A stretch of DNA of 44,753 nt from Desulfobacula sp. (GCA_021647625.1 JAKIUJ010000006.1:1-44753); one strand, 5' to 3'; numbered from the stretch's first letter, positions 1-9,210 are shown. Numbers and translations are program-made. Notes: generated by a model from the letters alone, not told the origin.

Positions 1-948
1 CTGCCTGCAAATTATAAGGAATGTTCCCGCCTTATCAAAAGTGCTGTTGAAAAAGATGAGTGGGTTGAACTTGGAAAATTATCCGACACCATGGAGACGG
101 TTAAAAGGCCTGCTGCCGTTTACAAGGCGTGGGAAACCGAAGCGATTCTTCACAATAAAACTTACAGGGCTGTTGTTATCCATTCAAGTGCCCATGATAA
201 AAGGCGGCAAAAGCGAATTGAACGTGAACTTAAAAAGGCACACACAGGACTTTCCAAAAAGATTAAAGAGTTATCAAAACAGGAGTTGTTTTGCCGGGCG
301 GATGCCCTGAAAGCAGCAGAAGAACTCCAAAAAGGCAGCCCTGTTTTTTTTAAATCTGAAATACAAATTATTGAAATTTCAAAGTACAGGCGCGGTAGGC
401 CCAAAAAAGATGGGAGCAGAACTTTGGAAAAGATGATGTACTGTGTGAATGCCGATATTGTAGAAACCGAAGTAGTTGAAGAGCTTAAAAAGGAAGTCGG
501 CTGCTTTGTGCTTTTGAGCAATGTTCCCATCAATGGTCAAAAGGGTTACAGCTCATACGATATTCTGAGAACCTATAAAGATCAATATGGGATTGAACAA
601 AACTTTGGTTTCATAAAGAATACGCCTATCGTGAATTGCATATTTCTCAAAAAAGCCGAACGGATAGAAGTGTTAGGGCTTGTTTTGCTTCTGTCCCTTC
701 TTATCTGGCGGCTTATTGAGTACAACATGAGGCGGTATGCAAGGGATAACAAAAGGGATCTGCCAGGCTGGGTTAAAAGAAGAACCTACAAGCCCACAGC
801 ATTTATGTTGATGACAAGCTTCCAGTATTTGATGATTCTCAAAATAGGAGAACACAGGAGATTAAACAAACCCATGACTCAAAATCAACGTGAGTATTTA
901 AGAGCATTGGGGTTAAACTCGCAAATCTTCACAAACCCAGGAGGATAA
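1..948 (+). CDS. IS1634-like (IS4-type) transposase, C-terminal part, cut by window start
   Basis: The reading frame is open from base 1, so the N-terminus lies outside the window and the visible 315 codons are the C-terminal part. The segment YKDQYGIEQNFGFIK near residue 195 matches the conserved region around the last catalytic Glu of IS1634/IS4-type DDE transposases. It is followed by a hydrophobic helix (VLGLVLLLSLLIWRL) typical of this family. The first in-frame ATG is at 91, but homology to the family begins before it. The frame is intact to its stop, so this copy may be functional. The inverted-repeat end was not identified with certainty; the GTGTGGAATGTC stretch near 989 is a weak candidate. 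Family assignment is from recalled motifs. Confidence 0.8.
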   Translation: MPANYKECSRLIKSAVEKDEWVELGKLSDTMETVKRPAAVYKAWETEAILHNKTYRAVVIHSSAHDKRRQKRIERELKKAHTGLSKKIKELSKQELFCRADALKAAEELQKGSPVFFKSEIQIIEISKYRRGRPKKDGSRTLEKMMYCVNADIVETEVVEELKKEVGCFVLLSNVPINGQKGYSSYDILRTYKDQYGIEQNFGFIKNTPIVNCIFLKKAERIEVLGLVLLLSLLIWRLIEYNMRRYARDNKRDLPGWVKRRTYKPTAFMLMTSFQYLMILKIGEHRRLNKPMTQNQREYLRALGLNSQIFTNPGG

Positions 949-1216
949 GCGGTTTCTTCAAAAAAATGTACCATATTTGTAGATTGGGGTGTGGAATGTC
1001 AGATTGAAGATGAATTTGAAAAAAAACTATAATATCTGCAAAGACACCATAAATAAAACGTTTTTTTGTTTGTGTATGTCAGTGTTTGTACGAAATTTTA
1101 TCTTTGTTATGCTGTATTCGAATCCTGGAATGGGATTTGGAAAGACCGATTAGGAAAAAAAAGTAATAATTTATAACAAATAGTACATAGTATTTATAAC
1201 AAATACTACCACAATT
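949..1216. other. Intergenic region with a short direct repeat
   Basis: No gene is seen between the transposase and rsmI. A 14-base direct repeat, ATTTATAACAAATA, occurs at 1169-1182 and 1192-1205, with similar flanks (AGTAC and CTACC). The rest is AT-rich and probably contains the end of the insertion sequence. Confidence 0.6.
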
Positions 1217-2065
1217 TTACCCCTTGAATTTTAAAATTAAATCATAGACCTGTTTTCTGGGCAGATTAAATTCAACACAGATCTGTCTTGCCATTTGGGA
1301 TGTCCCGATTTTTGAATGCAGTAATCGATCCTTAACAATTGCCTCTATGTCATGGTCATCCATGACGTCATCTTTTGTACAGCCCTTAACAAACAAAGAG
1401 CATTCCCCTTTTATAACTTCTTTTTCATCAAGTTTTTGTAAAATATAAGATAAGGTTCCCCGGATGTATTCTTCATGCAGTTTAGTAATTTCTCTTGCCA
1501 GGCAAGCTTCTCGATCACCCATGATAGGTATCATGGTTTGGAGTGATTTTTTTATTCGTTTTGGAGATTCATATATGATCAGGGTAGACGATAGTTCTTT
1601 TAATGATTCAAGAATTTGTTTTTGTTTGTGAGCTTTTTTTGGCAAAAAACCAATAAACAAAAAAGAATCCGTTGGCAAACCTGCAACACTTAAACCTGCA
1701 ATGGCAGCACTGCAACCTGGAATCGGTATAATTTTGATGGCGTGTTTTGCAGCCGCCTGGATAAGTTTATATCCCGGATCTGAAATAGTGGGAGTACCGG
1801 CATCTGAAATCAAAGCTATATTGGTTCCATTTTTTAAATCTGCAATAAGTCTGGGTATCTTTTGAACTTCATTGTGTTCATGACACGAGATAAGGCTTGT
1901 GGTGATGTCATAGTGATTTAAAAGTCGCCTGGAGTAGCGGGTATCTTCCGCTGCAATCAGGTTCACCTGCTTTAGGATATCTACTGCACGAAAAGTGATA
2001 TCTGCTAGATTTCCCAAAGGGGTTGCCACAATATACAGGGTGCCGAATGAGGATTGTGTTTCCAT
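1217..2065 (-). CDS. rsmI: 16S rRNA (cytidine-1402-2'-O)-methyltransferase RsmI
   Basis: The 282-residue length is normal for RsmI, a tetrapyrrole-methylase-fold enzyme that methylates the ribose of C1402 in 16S rRNA using SAM. The N-terminus LYIVATPLGNLADIT and the segment LISDAGTPTISDPGYKLI around residue 85-102 are hallmark motifs. Another, LPTDSFLFIGFLPKK, follows near residue 132. It is the last gene of the ffh-rpsP operon, one base downstream of yraN, so translation is probably coupled. The start at METQSS sits just before the conserved core, leaving little room for an alternative. Confidence 0.95.
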   Translation of the reverse strand: METQSSFGTLYIVATPLGNLADITFRAVDILKQVNLIAAEDTRYSRRLLNHYDITTSLISCHEHNEVQKIPRLIADLKNGTNIALISDAGTPTISDPGYKLIQAAAKHAIKIIPIPGCSAAIAGLSVAGLPTDSFLFIGFLPKKAHKQKQILESLKELSSTLIIYESPKRIKKSLQTMIPIMGDREACLAREITKLHEEYIRGTLSYILQKLDEKEVIKGECSLFVKGCTKDDVMDDHDIEAIVKDRLLHSKIGTSQMARQICVEFNLPRKQVYDLILKFKG

Positions 2066-2066
2066 T

Positions 2067-2432
2067 TTATTGAACCTGGAATGCGTGTTTTATCAAATTA
2101 ATATCCGGTCTGTTATGGGATAGTATGACTTCAACTACATCAAACCTTGTTCGAACATCATTTAATTTTTTTTGTTTAAGATAAAGACTTGCCCCAAGGA
2201 TAATTTTTTTTTGTTTTGAAAATGTAACCGCTTCTCTTGGCAACCCTTTTCTCAAACTTTGACGGGTTTTGACTTCTATAAAGCAAAGTGTATCATTTTC
2301 CTTTGCTATGATATCGATCTCGGCAAATTTTGTACGATAATTGGTTTCAAGAATGTTGAACCCGTGTTTTTTAAGAAAAAAAACAGCAATTTTTTCACCT
2401 TCCTGTCCCAGGGTTACTTTGTCATCCGACAT
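2067..2432 (-). CDS. yraN: YraN/UPF0102 family endonuclease-like protein
   Basis: A small 121-residue protein with the restriction-endonuclease-like fold signature of the UPF0102 family. The visible motifs are GEKIAVFFLKKHG at the N-terminus, ILETNYRTKFAEIDIIAKE and LCFIEVKTRQS, giving the predicted E...D...EVK active-site pattern. The biological role is not established. The start overlaps the end of rnhB by 11 bases, and the rnhB-yraN pairing is common in bacteria. It therefore belongs to the same transcript as the upstream translation genes. Confidence 0.9.
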   Translation of the reverse strand: MSDDKVTLGQEGEKIAVFFLKKHGFNILETNYRTKFAEIDIIAKENDTLCFIEVKTRQSLRKGLPREAVTFSKQKKIILGASLYLKQKKLNDVRTRFDVVEVILSHNRPDINLIKHAFQVQ

Positions 2433-3027
2433 TCAGGACCTCTTTGACCCCTTTAAAACTTTGACGGTGAACCGGACAGGGGCCATGCGTAAGAATGGCC
2501 TGTTTGTGCGCCTTGGTTGGATAGCCTTTGTGCCGGGCAAAATTATAAGCCGGATATTGAGTATGAAGGCCTTTCATGATTGCGTCCCGGGTGACTTTGG
2601 CAATAATTGATGCCGCAGCAATGGAAATACTTTTTGAATCCCCCTTGATGATGGCGGATTGGTCGATGTGAGTTGCAATGGTAAACTTGCCATCAATCAA
2701 CAGGTAATCAGGAACTTGTTTTAGTGCCTCAACAGCTCGTTTCATGGAAAGCAGGGAGGCTTGTAAAATATTGATTTGATCAATTTTTTTGTGCGAGCAG
2801 ATTCCAACACCAACGGCAATCGCGTTTTCTTTGATTAAAGGAAAAAGAAGGGCTCTTTTTTTTTCTGACAGTTTTTTGGAGTCATCAATACCATCTATTG
2901 AAAAAATTTTTGGCAAGATAACAGCCGCAGATACGACGGGGCCGGCAAGGGGTCCCCTGCCGGCCTCATCAACACCTGCTATATATTTATATCCTTGGCT
3001 TGTGGCTTTTTGTTCAAGCTGCCACAT
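2422..3027 (-). CDS. rnhB: Ribonuclease HII
   Basis: A 201-residue RNase HII, which cleaves the RNA strand of RNA-DNA hybrids and removes misincorporated ribonucleotides. The metal-binding signature YIAGVDEAGRGPLAGPVV lies at residues 16-33 and provides the first two acidic ligands. DDSKKLSEKKR and AAASIIAKVTRD follow in the expected order. Its start shares one base with the stop of rplS, and its end overlaps yraN, consistent with translational coupling. Confidence 0.96.
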   Translation of the reverse strand: MWQLEQKATSQGYKYIAGVDEAGRGPLAGPVVSAAVILPKIFSIDGIDDSKKLSEKKRALLFPLIKENAIAVGVGICSHKKIDQINILQASLLSMKRAVEALKQVPDYLLIDGKFTIATHIDQSAIIKGDSKSISIAAASIIAKVTRDAIMKGLHTQYPAYNFARHKGYPTKAHKQAILTHGPCPVHRQSFKGVKEVLNVG

Positions 3028-3377
3028 TAAGCAAACCGTTTTTCTTTAATTCTGGCTGCTTTACCGCGAAGGTTTCTAAGGTAATAAAGTTTGGATCTTC
3101 TAACCCGTCCACGTGTAACCACTTCTATTTTATCAATGGATGGAGAGTAAAGAGGGAAGATTCTTTCAACACCGATACCGCCTGATATTTTACGTACTGT
3201 AAAACGGGCACCTGCAAGTCCTTTAGTCTTTTTAATAACCACGCCCTGGAATACCTGGATACGTTCTTTTTCACCTTCTCTGATTTTTACATGTACTTTG
3301 ATGGTATCGCCTGAATCAAATACAGGGATATCAAGGCGTATCTGTTCTCTTTCTAATTTTTCGATTACATTGCTCAT
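3027..3377 (-). CDS. rplS: 50S ribosomal protein L19
   Basis: A 116-residue protein of the normal L19 length, located at the 30S-50S interface. The conserved segments are [40 protein letters not shown] and [20 protein letters not shown]. The ATG is preceded at about five bases by a perfect AGGAGG (complement of 3383-3388), which fixes the start. The neighbours trmD, rimM and rpsP make this the classical rpsP-rimM-trmD-rplS ribosomal operon with extra genes inserted. Confidence 0.98.
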   Translation of the reverse strand: MSNVIEKLEREQIRLDIPVFDSGDTIKVHVKIREGEKERIQVFQGVVIKKTKGLAGARFTVRKISGGIGVERIFPLYSPSIDKIEVVTRGRVRRSKLYYLRNLRGKAARIKEKRFA

Positions 3378-3422
3378 TTGTTCCTCCTAGGATCTTTCCT
3401 AAAGGCATGACAGGAGATTTTC

Positions 3423-3986
3423 CTATCTGCCATTTACTATTCTGTCTAAATATATTGACGTTGCGCTTCGAACAGACAAATGATTGTAATCTGCGGCTCC
3501 AAAAATCGGGTCCAAAATAAGATCACATGATTCTATTAGTTCGTCTGTCAATCCCCATGCTGTGCCAAAAACAAGGACATGGGACGCATTCTCTTCTAAT
3601 TTTTGTCTCAAACTTTTTACTGTTATGGATTCGGATGTTTTTTTTGCACTTGTGGCAATGGTAACAACCGGTTCACTTCTCTCTTTTTCAATTTCAATGA
3701 TGGCATCTCCCAGAGTTTGACTCACCCGAATCAACTCCAGAGCACTCTTTCTAAAAGGGTTAAGTTTTCCCCCGACACCTTTTGTCCAGTGGTCAATCAC
3801 CTGGTTTGCCAAAACAGCCTGGTCCCGGTAAGGGGTCACTACGAAAAAACCTTGCACACCAAAAGTGATTGACGCCCTTGCAATATCATGCAAATCAATG
3901 GTTGTCAAAGCAGACCCAACGATCTTTTCTTTTTTGTTCACAACAGGGTAGTGGACCAACGCCACATAAAGGTTACTATTGAACAA
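3423..3986 (-). CDS. TrmD-associated SPOUT-type RNA methyltransferase (Tm1570-like)
   Basis: A 187-residue protein resembling the SAM-dependent RNA methyltransferase family that sits next to, or is fused to, TrmD in Deltaproteobacteria and Thermotogae. The N-terminal LYVALVHYPVVNKKEKIVGS is typical. The C-terminal LVFGTAWGLTDELIESCDLI, followed by LSVRSATSIYLDRI, gives the SPOUT knot with its SAM-binding loop. The RNA target is not known to me. The start overlaps the end of trmD by 11 bases, so the pair is co-translated. Confidence 0.82.
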   Translation of the reverse strand: MFNSNLYVALVHYPVVNKKEKIVGSALTTIDLHDIARASITFGVQGFFVVTPYRDQAVLANQVIDHWTKGVGGKLNPFRKSALELIRVSQTLGDAIIEIEKERSEPVVTIATSAKKTSESITVKSLRQKLEENASHVLVFGTAWGLTDELIESCDLILDPIFGAADYNHLSVRSATSIYLDRIVNGR

Positions 3987-4728
3987 GGTCCTCTAACTCC
4001 TGGCACCAACGGGTTACAATCTGTTTTTCCTCGTCACTCAATTTGCCTTTTTCCAAAAGATCGGGGCGCTTTAAAAAAGTTCGTTGCAACGAAGAGCGTT
4101 TTCTCCACAGTCGAATTTTTTCGTGGTTTCCGGATAAGAGTACATCCGGAACTTTCAACCCTTCAAATTCTTCAGGCCGGGTGTACTGGGCATATTCAAG
4201 CCGGTCATCAATGAATGAGTCTGATTTAAAAGACTCACTGCATCCCAATAGTCCAGGGATAAGTCTTGCCACCGAATCAATAATGACCATGGATGCCAAC
4301 TCTCCCCCGGTCATGACATAGTCGCCAATAGAAATTTCTTCATCTATCATTGTGGTGTATACACGTTCATCAATGCCTTCATATCGACCGCAGATAAAAA
4401 TTAAGCCTTTGTTTCGGGATGCCATTTCAAATGCTTTGTTCTGGTTGAATCGGGCCCCTTGAGGCGTCATCAGCACGACTTTTGAGCAGGGTGACTTTTC
4501 TTTAGCCATCTCTATAGCAGCCTTTAACGGTTCCGGCTTCATTAGCATACCGCTGCCACCGCCATAGGGTTTATCATCAACTTTATGGTGGCGGTCTGTG
4601 GAAAAATCTCTGACATTCACACAATTGCCTGTTATCAGTTTTTTATCAATGCCCCGCTGAATCATACCGTGTTCAAAAAAGGAGTTGATCAGCTCGGGAA
4701 ATAATGTCAGCACTGTAAAGTCCATCAA
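3976..4728 (-). CDS. trmD: tRNA (guanine-37-N1)-methyltransferase TrmD
   Basis: A 250-residue TrmD, the SPOUT enzyme that makes m1G37 in tRNA and prevents frameshifting. MDFTVLTLFPELINSFFEHG at the start, KPYGGGSGMLMKPEPL, the deep-knot loop GRYEGIDERV, and ISIGDYVMTGGELASMVIID are all diagnostic. The stop of rimM overlaps its start by four bases (ATGA), so it is translationally coupled. The C-terminal domain is complete. Confidence 0.98.
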   Translation of the reverse strand: MMDFTVLTLFPELINSFFEHGMIQRGIDKKLITGNCVNVRDFSTDRHHKVDDKPYGGGSGMLMKPEPLKAAIEMAKEKSPCSKVVLMTPQGARFNQNKAFEMASRNKGLIFICGRYEGIDERVYTTMIDEEISIGDYVMTGGELASMVIIDSVARLIPGLLGCSESFKSDSFIDDRLEYAQYTRPEEFEGLKVPDVLLSGNHEKIRLWRKRSSLQRTFLKRPDLLEKGKLSDEEKQIVTRWCQELEDLVQ

Positions 4729-5234
4729 TATCCTTTTGGCAACCTGACTTTTACCATTTTTTCCTGAAGGTCCACTGACTCTACAAACTGCTTGTGCATC
4801 GGTACAAGCGTTTCCTGATCATCTTGTGTAACCACGAGAATATCATTTGCCCCGGTTGGAAAAATTTGGGTTATGTTTCCAATAAACCCTTTTTTTTCGT
4901 CGTGAACGGCAAGTCCGATAAGATCTTCCCAGTACCAGCTGTCTTCATCCGGTTCCGGTAATTGTTCCCGGTCGATAATAATGTCGCAGCCCATAAGATC
5001 TTCGGCAAGGTTTCGGTTATCAACCCCTGTCAGATTGAGCAGGATTCCTTTTTTATGCGGCCAGACTTTATTGATTGTATATATCTTGCCGGCATCTTTA
5101 TCATATTTTAAAAGAACGGTTCTACCTGGACTAAACGTTTCAACCGATTCTGCATACGACCAGACTTTAAGGTTGCCGTTGAGTCCATGAACCCCGGTTA
5201 CCTTGCCTATGGTAAACGAAGTGTTTTTGTTCAT
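4725..5234 (-). CDS. rimM: Ribosome maturation factor RimM
   Basis: A 169-residue RimM, which assists maturation of the 30S head by binding S19. The N-terminal IGKVTGVHGLNGNLKVWS corresponds to the canonical G-x-hGhxGxhkV start of the RimM beta-barrel. The C-terminal PRC-barrel part includes SWYWEDLIGLAVHDE, GANDILVV and LVPMHKQFVESVD. It sits between khpA and trmD in the usual order. Length and both domains are normal. Confidence 0.95.
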   Translation of the reverse strand: MNKNTSFTIGKVTGVHGLNGNLKVWSYAESVETFSPGRTVLLKYDKDAGKIYTINKVWPHKKGILLNLTGVDNRNLAEDLMGCDIIIDREQLPEPDEDSWYWEDLIGLAVHDEKKGFIGNITQIFPTGANDILVVTQDDQETLVPMHKQFVESVDLQEKMVKVRLPKGY

Positions 5235-5251
5235 CTGCTAGTGGCCATCGG

Positions 5252-5482
5252 TTATTCAATTATTTCAAGAACCGTGCGTTTTTTTAACTTGGTTGAAGCC
5301 GCACTCAAAATGGTTCTCATTGCCCGGGCAGAACGTCCCTGTTTGCCAATCACTTTACCCAGATCATCCTTTGCCACCTTAAGCTCCAAGACAGAGGTCT
5401 GATCGCCAACTACTTCCGATACATCAACTTGATCAGGATTATCTACCAAAGCTTTAGCAATGTATTCTATCAGGTCTTTCAT
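5252..5482 (-). CDS. khpA: KH-domain RNA-binding protein KhpA
   Basis: A 76-residue single-KH-domain protein of the YlqC/KhpA family. The GxxG loop of the KH fold is visible as [20 protein letters not shown] around residues 40-59. The N-terminus [18 protein letters not shown] is typical of the family. KhpA homologues bind RNA widely, often with KhpB. The position between rpsP and rimM is the conserved genomic context. Confidence 0.95.
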   Translation of the reverse strand: MKDLIEYIAKALVDNPDQVDVSEVVGDQTSVLELKVAKDDLGKVIGKQGRSARAMRTILSAASTKLKKRTVLEIIE

Positions 5483-5547
5483 AGCTGCATTTCCTTTTAA
5501 TGGGGTGTTAAGAATACCTAGGTTAACTTAAATAACACATTGGTCGG

Positions 5548-5793
5548 TCAGGCCGGAACGCCTTCACGTTTCAAAATATTTTTGACGGTCGTAGAAGGTT
5601 TTGCACCTTCATCCAGCCAGTATTTGATTCTGTCTTCTTTCAGTGTAACAACAGCGGGGTCAACCATTGGATTGTATGTTCCTAAAAGTTCCAGAAATCT
5701 TCCATCTCTGGGGCATTCGATGTCTGCTGCCACAATTCTGTAGAAAGGTTTTTTTTTGCTGCCTTTTCTGGTCAATCTGATTTTAACGGCCAT
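5548..5793 (-). CDS. rpsP: 30S ribosomal protein S16
   Basis: An 81-residue S16, a primary assembly protein of the 30S platform. The start [20 protein letters not shown] is nearly invariant in bacteria, followed by ELLGTYNPM and [16 protein letters not shown]. It lies 16 bases downstream of ffh. The spacing to khpA (65 bases) is the longest gap inside this operon. Confidence 0.98.
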   Translation of the reverse strand: MAVKIRLTRKGSKKKPFYRIVAADIECPRDGRFLELLGTYNPMVDPAVVTLKEDRIKYWLDEGAKPSTTVKNILKREGVPA

Positions 5794-5809
5794 ATTCTTT
5801 TTTTTCTCC

Positions 5810-7135
5810 TTAAAACGGCAGCATATTCTTTAATGAACTCATGCCGCCTTTATTAAACTTCTTTATCATTTTCATTGATTGGGAATAGCTTTTTAAAAGT
5901 TTATTAACATCCTGTACCCTGGTGCCGCTGCCATTTGCGATTCGTTTCTTTCTTGATCCTTTAATAATCTTATAGGCACGTCGTTCACCAGGGGTCATGG
6001 AATTTATAATTGCTTCAATCTTAACAAATTCCCTGTCGCTTATATTCAGGCCTTTGAGCTGCTTTTTATTTACGCCGGGCAGCATACCTATAAGGTCTTT
6101 AATTGACCCCATCTTCCGAACCGACTGCATCTGGTTTCGAAAATCTTCCAGGGTAAAGGCATTCTTTCTCAGTTTTTTCTCAAGCGCTTTAGCCTCTTTT
6201 GTGTCGACTGCTTCCTGGGCTTTTTCAATAAATGAAAGAGTGTCCCCCATCCCAAGAATTCGAGAGGCCATCCTGTCCGGATGAAAGGGTTCCAGGGCGG
6301 TTGATTTTTCACCCACCCCGATGAATTTCAACGGTTTTCCTGTTATAGCTTTTATGGAGAGCGCGGCACCACCGCGGGCATCACCATCCATTTTTGTCAG
6401 TATTACACCGGTAAGATCGAGCGCCTTGTCAAAAGATCCGGCAATGTTTACCGCATCCTGACCGGTCATGGCATCAGCCACCAGGAGGATTTCTGATGGG
6501 TTAATTCCGTTTTTAATACCCTTGAGTTCATCCATTAATTCTTCATCAAAATGCAATCTGCCGGCAGTATCCAGCAATAGGGTGTCACACCCCATTTCCC
6601 GGGCTGCCAGCCTGGCATCCTGACAAATTTTTAATGGCTTCATGTCAGTTGAGGATTGGAAAACCGGAATATCCAGCTGTTTCCCCAGTTTTTTTAATTG
6701 ATCAATCGCTGCAGGCCTGTAAACATCCACCGGTACCAGAAAAGGTTTTTTGCCCTGGTTTCGAAGATAGCGCGCAAGCTTACCTGATGTGGTGGTTTTA
6801 CCAGAACCCTGCAGTCCAACAAGCATAACGGAACTTAAGGATTTTCCATCAAGGTCCAGGCCTTGATGCTCAGATCCCATCATTTTGGCAAATTCATCAT
6901 TTACAATTTTTATGACTTGCTGACCAGGTGTCAAACTCTGCATGACTTCCTGACCCAGGGCCCGGGCCTTTATGTCTGAAATAACAGATTTTGCAACTTT
7001 ATAATTGACATCCGCTTCAAGCAACGCCATTCGCACCTGTTTAAGACCATCATCGATGTTCTTTTCATTCAGGGTGCCATGACCTTTTAGTTTTTTAAAG
7101 ACCGAGTCAAGCCTGTCACTCAAATTTTCAAACAT
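5810..7135 (-). CDS. ffh: Signal recognition particle protein Ffh
   Basis: The GTPase of the bacterial signal recognition particle, about 441 residues with the chosen start. The NG domain shows [19 protein letters not shown] (P-loop), [24 protein letters not shown] and [15 protein letters not shown]. The C-terminal M domain contains [16 protein letters not shown] and the RNA-binding stretch [10 protein letters not shown]. The open frame extends upstream to 7192, but those 19 extra residues are not family-like. The internal ATG at 7135 ([10 protein letters not shown]) matches the normal Ffh start, with a GAGG about 11 bases upstream. It is first in the operon. Confidence 0.96.
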   Translation of the reverse strand: MFENLSDRLDSVFKKLKGHGTLNEKNIDDGLKQVRMALLEADVNYKVAKSVISDIKARALGQEVMQSLTPGQQVIKIVNDEFAKMMGSEHQGLDLDGKSLSSVMLVGLQGSGKTTTSGKLARYLRNQGKKPFLVPVDVYRPAAIDQLKKLGKQLDIPVFQSSTDMKPLKICQDARLAAREMGCDTLLLDTAGRLHFDEELMDELKGIKNGINPSEILLVADAMTGQDAVNIAGSFDKALDLTGVILTKMDGDARGGAALSIKAITGKPLKFIGVGEKSTALEPFHPDRMASRILGMGDTLSFIEKAQEAVDTKEAKALEKKLRKNAFTLEDFRNQMQSVRKMGSIKDLIGMLPGVNKKQLKGLNISDREFVKIEAIINSMTPGERRAYKIIKGSRKKRIANGSGTRVQDVNKLLKSYSQSMKMIKKFNKGGMSSLKNMLPF

Positions 7136-7213
7136 AAAGAGTGTAACCTCAAATAACAAATCAAATCTCAGGACAATAAATTCCAAGAACAAATTCCCAA
7201 GAACAAATCATTG

Positions 7214-7242
7214 AAATTAGACTATATTCCGTGTTATGTCAA
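7214..7242 (-). promoter_or_regulatory. Candidate sigma-70 promoter of the ffh operon
   Basis: Read on the minus strand, a perfect TTGACA (complement of 7237-7242) is followed after 17 bases by TAATTT (complement of 7214-7219), about 80 bases upstream of the ffh start. The -10 match is weak, so this is a pattern-based proposal only. Confidence 0.45.
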
Positions 7243-7274
7243 GGAAATATTAAGAATTAACGGGCAAATATGAA

Positions 7275-8315
7275 ATGAATAATATACTGAATTTTACCAG
7301 AGATGATCTTGCTGATTGGTTTGAAAACAATGATATGCGGTCCTTTCGGGCCGGTCAAATATTTAAATGGCTCTATATCCGCCAAGTGGATTCCTTTGAA
7401 CAGATGACGGATCTGTCTAAAGATTTGCGTGCAAAATTAAAAGAAAATTTTGAAATTCCCAGACTCTTGCTTGAAAAAAAACAAGTGTCGGCAGATACTA
7501 CGGAAAAATTTTTATTCCAGCTGGGTGATGGACAACATATTGAGTCTGTTCTGATTCCTGAAAAAGATCATTTCACCCTATGCGTCTCCTCCCAGGTCGG
7601 TTGTGCCCAGGATTGCAAGTTTTGCCTGACAGCTAAAGGCGGATTCTCCAGAAATTTAGAAGTATGGGAAATCATTGCCCAGATCAGGGATGCAAGACAT
7701 TATGTTATGGAAAAGGGGTTTAACCCTCTACGGCTATCCAACCTGGTGTTTATGGGTATGGGTGAGCCGCTTGCCAATTATAAAAATCTTATTGGATCTT
7801 TGAAGATTATTCGAGACAGTGATTATGGTCTTAAATTCTCAGCCAAACGGGTAACGGTTTCAACCTCGGGTATTGTTCCCAGGATTACCCAGCTCGGTAT
7901 TGATACCGATGTGAATCTTGCCGTTTCTTTAAATGCAACCACCGATGAAATGCGAACCCGTTTGATGCCCATAAACAAAAAATATACTTTGGATCAGTTG
8001 CTGGAAGCATGCAGGACCTTTACCATTAAACCGAGAAATAAGATTACGTTTGAGTACATTTTATTGAAAGGTATAAATGATTCAAAACAAGATGCAATCA
8101 GGCTTGCAAACCTTTTGAAGCCGATTAAGGCAAAGGTGAACCTGATTCCGTTTAATGAACACGACCAAAGCTCTTTTAAACGGCCTTCCAAAAAAGAGGT
8201 CAGTGATTTTCTTCAGATTTTACTTGACAGAAATCTCACAGCGATTACAAGAAAGAGCAAAGGTGATGATATTTTAGCTGCCTGCGGACAGTTAAAGGCC
8301 AAAATGTTGCCGTAA
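7275..8315 (+). CDS. rlmN: 23S rRNA/tRNA adenine-C2-methyltransferase RlmN
   Basis: A 346-residue radical-SAM enzyme that makes m2A2503 in 23S rRNA and m2A37 in some tRNAs. The CxxxCxxC cluster motif is VGCAQDCKFC near residues 111-120. The methyl-carrying Cys region (LAACGQLK) is at the C-terminus, and VFMGMGEPLANYKNL and RVTVSTSGIVPRI are diagnostic. It is transcribed divergently from ffh. The ATG at 7275 gives the family-typical N-terminal domain; no obvious terminator follows. Confidence 0.96.
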   Translation: MNNILNFTRDDLADWFENNDMRSFRAGQIFKWLYIRQVDSFEQMTDLSKDLRAKLKENFEIPRLLLEKKQVSADTTEKFLFQLGDGQHIESVLIPEKDHFTLCVSSQVGCAQDCKFCLTAKGGFSRNLEVWEIIAQIRDARHYVMEKGFNPLRLSNLVFMGMGEPLANYKNLIGSLKIIRDSDYGLKFSAKRVTVSTSGIVPRITQLGIDTDVNLAVSLNATTDEMRTRLMPINKKYTLDQLLEACRTFTIKPRNKITFEYILLKGINDSKQDAIRLANLLKPIKAKVNLIPFNEHDQSSFKRPSKKEVSDFLQILLDRNLTAITRKSKGDDILAACGQLKAKMLP

Positions 8316-8500
8316 AATACTCCTTTTTCGTTAAACGAGCTCTTCTTAACCAAAACATTGATCAAAAGACAGCGGTCATAGACACAAGGAATAAAAAATT
8401 TTAGTATATAATCATATATTTAGAGATGATGTGGATAGCCTTATTGGCTATATTTCCCTTCATTTGTTGACCATAACCTAATTTTAAATCGGATGGAAAA

Positions 8501-8983
8501 ATGTCAAATATCAGTATAGAAAACAAAAAGATCTTGATTGTTGATGATGAGCCGGATGTACTAGAGTCTCTTGAAGAGTTGCTCAATATGTGCATAACAG
8601 TCAGAGCACAAAGCTTTGAAGAAGCAAATACACTTCTTGAAACTCAGGATTTTGATATAGCAATTCTCGATATTATGGGTGTTGACGGCTATCAGTTGTT
8701 AGAAACTGCTACCAAAAAAGAGGTGATTACAGTCATGCTTACGGCGCATGCATTAAGCCCGGATAATATTAAAAAATCCTACCTTGGTGGGGCGTGTTCT
8801 TATATTCCAAAACAAGAAATGATAAATATTGAAGCCTTCCTCATTGATGTGCTTAAAGCACAAAAAGATGGTAAAAATCCATGGACAAGCTGGTATACAA
8901 GACTGGCATTGTTTTGTGAGCAAAAATTCGGACCGGATTGGGATAAGGATGAAAAAGAATTCTGGGAAAAAATGATCTACTAA
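8501..8983 (+). CDS. Response regulator receiver protein with a short uncharacterised tail
   Basis: A 160-residue protein. Residues 7-125 form a CheY-like receiver with the acidic pair (ILIVDDEPD), phospho-acceptor Asp in IAILDIMGVDGY, Thr in TVMLTAHA and Lys in YIPKQE. The remaining roughly 35 residues (WTSWYTRLALFCEQKFGPDW and following) are rich in aromatic and charged residues and resemble no output domain I know. The gene stands alone, with no kinase beside it. Its stop codon lies at the very edge of a 160-bp repeat element, so the C-terminus may have been set by that insertion. A TATAAT-like box is at 8407-8412 without a convincing -35. Confidence 0.85.
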   Translation: MSNISIENKKILIVDDEPDVLESLEELLNMCITVRAQSFEEANTLLETQDFDIAILDIMGVDGYQLLETATKKEVITVMLTAHALSPDNIKKSYLGGACSYIPKQEMINIEAFLIDVLKAQKDGKNPWTSWYTRLALFCEQKFGPDWDKDEKEFWEKMIY

Positions 8984-9140
8984 GGAACGTACATTAAATA
9001 ACCTACCCATAATTATTGCTTTTTTCGCCGTCTTCTGCGTTTCTCGTTGGGCACATAGCTAGTTTAGCTTCCTCCTCGCGCCTTGAATACGACAAAAACT
9101 TCTGCTAATTATGGGCACTTAATTTAATTCCCGTTCCTAA
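8981..9140 (+). repeat. Family 1 palindromic MITE-like element, copy A (160 bp)
   Basis: A 160-bp non-coding element with imperfect terminal inverted repeats of about 35 bases (TAAGGAACG at the left, CGTTCCTAA at the right, inner ends CCCATAATTA and TAATTATGGG). A second copy of identical length lies inverted at 34907-35066, with about seven mismatches by eye. A single end occurs at 40643-40677. It encodes nothing. The left edge includes the stop codon of the upstream response regulator. Confidence 0.88.
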
Positions 9141-9144
9141 ATTA

Positions 9145-9210
9145 GAGGCTGACCGGAAATAATGTGTTTGGGCGAAAAGTTGCCCAAACACGGGCCTTTG
9201 GGTCAGGCTC
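9145..9210. repeat. Mini copy of family 2 repeat with strong hairpin
   Basis: A 66-base derivative of the family 2 element. The outer arms GGCTGACC and GGTCAGGC flank a perfect 10-bp hairpin, GTGTTTGGGC (9164-9173) with GCCCAAACAC (9182-9191), around an 8-base loop. It lies between two convergent genes and could act as a bidirectional transcription block, although no T-run follows the stem. Confidence 0.75.
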
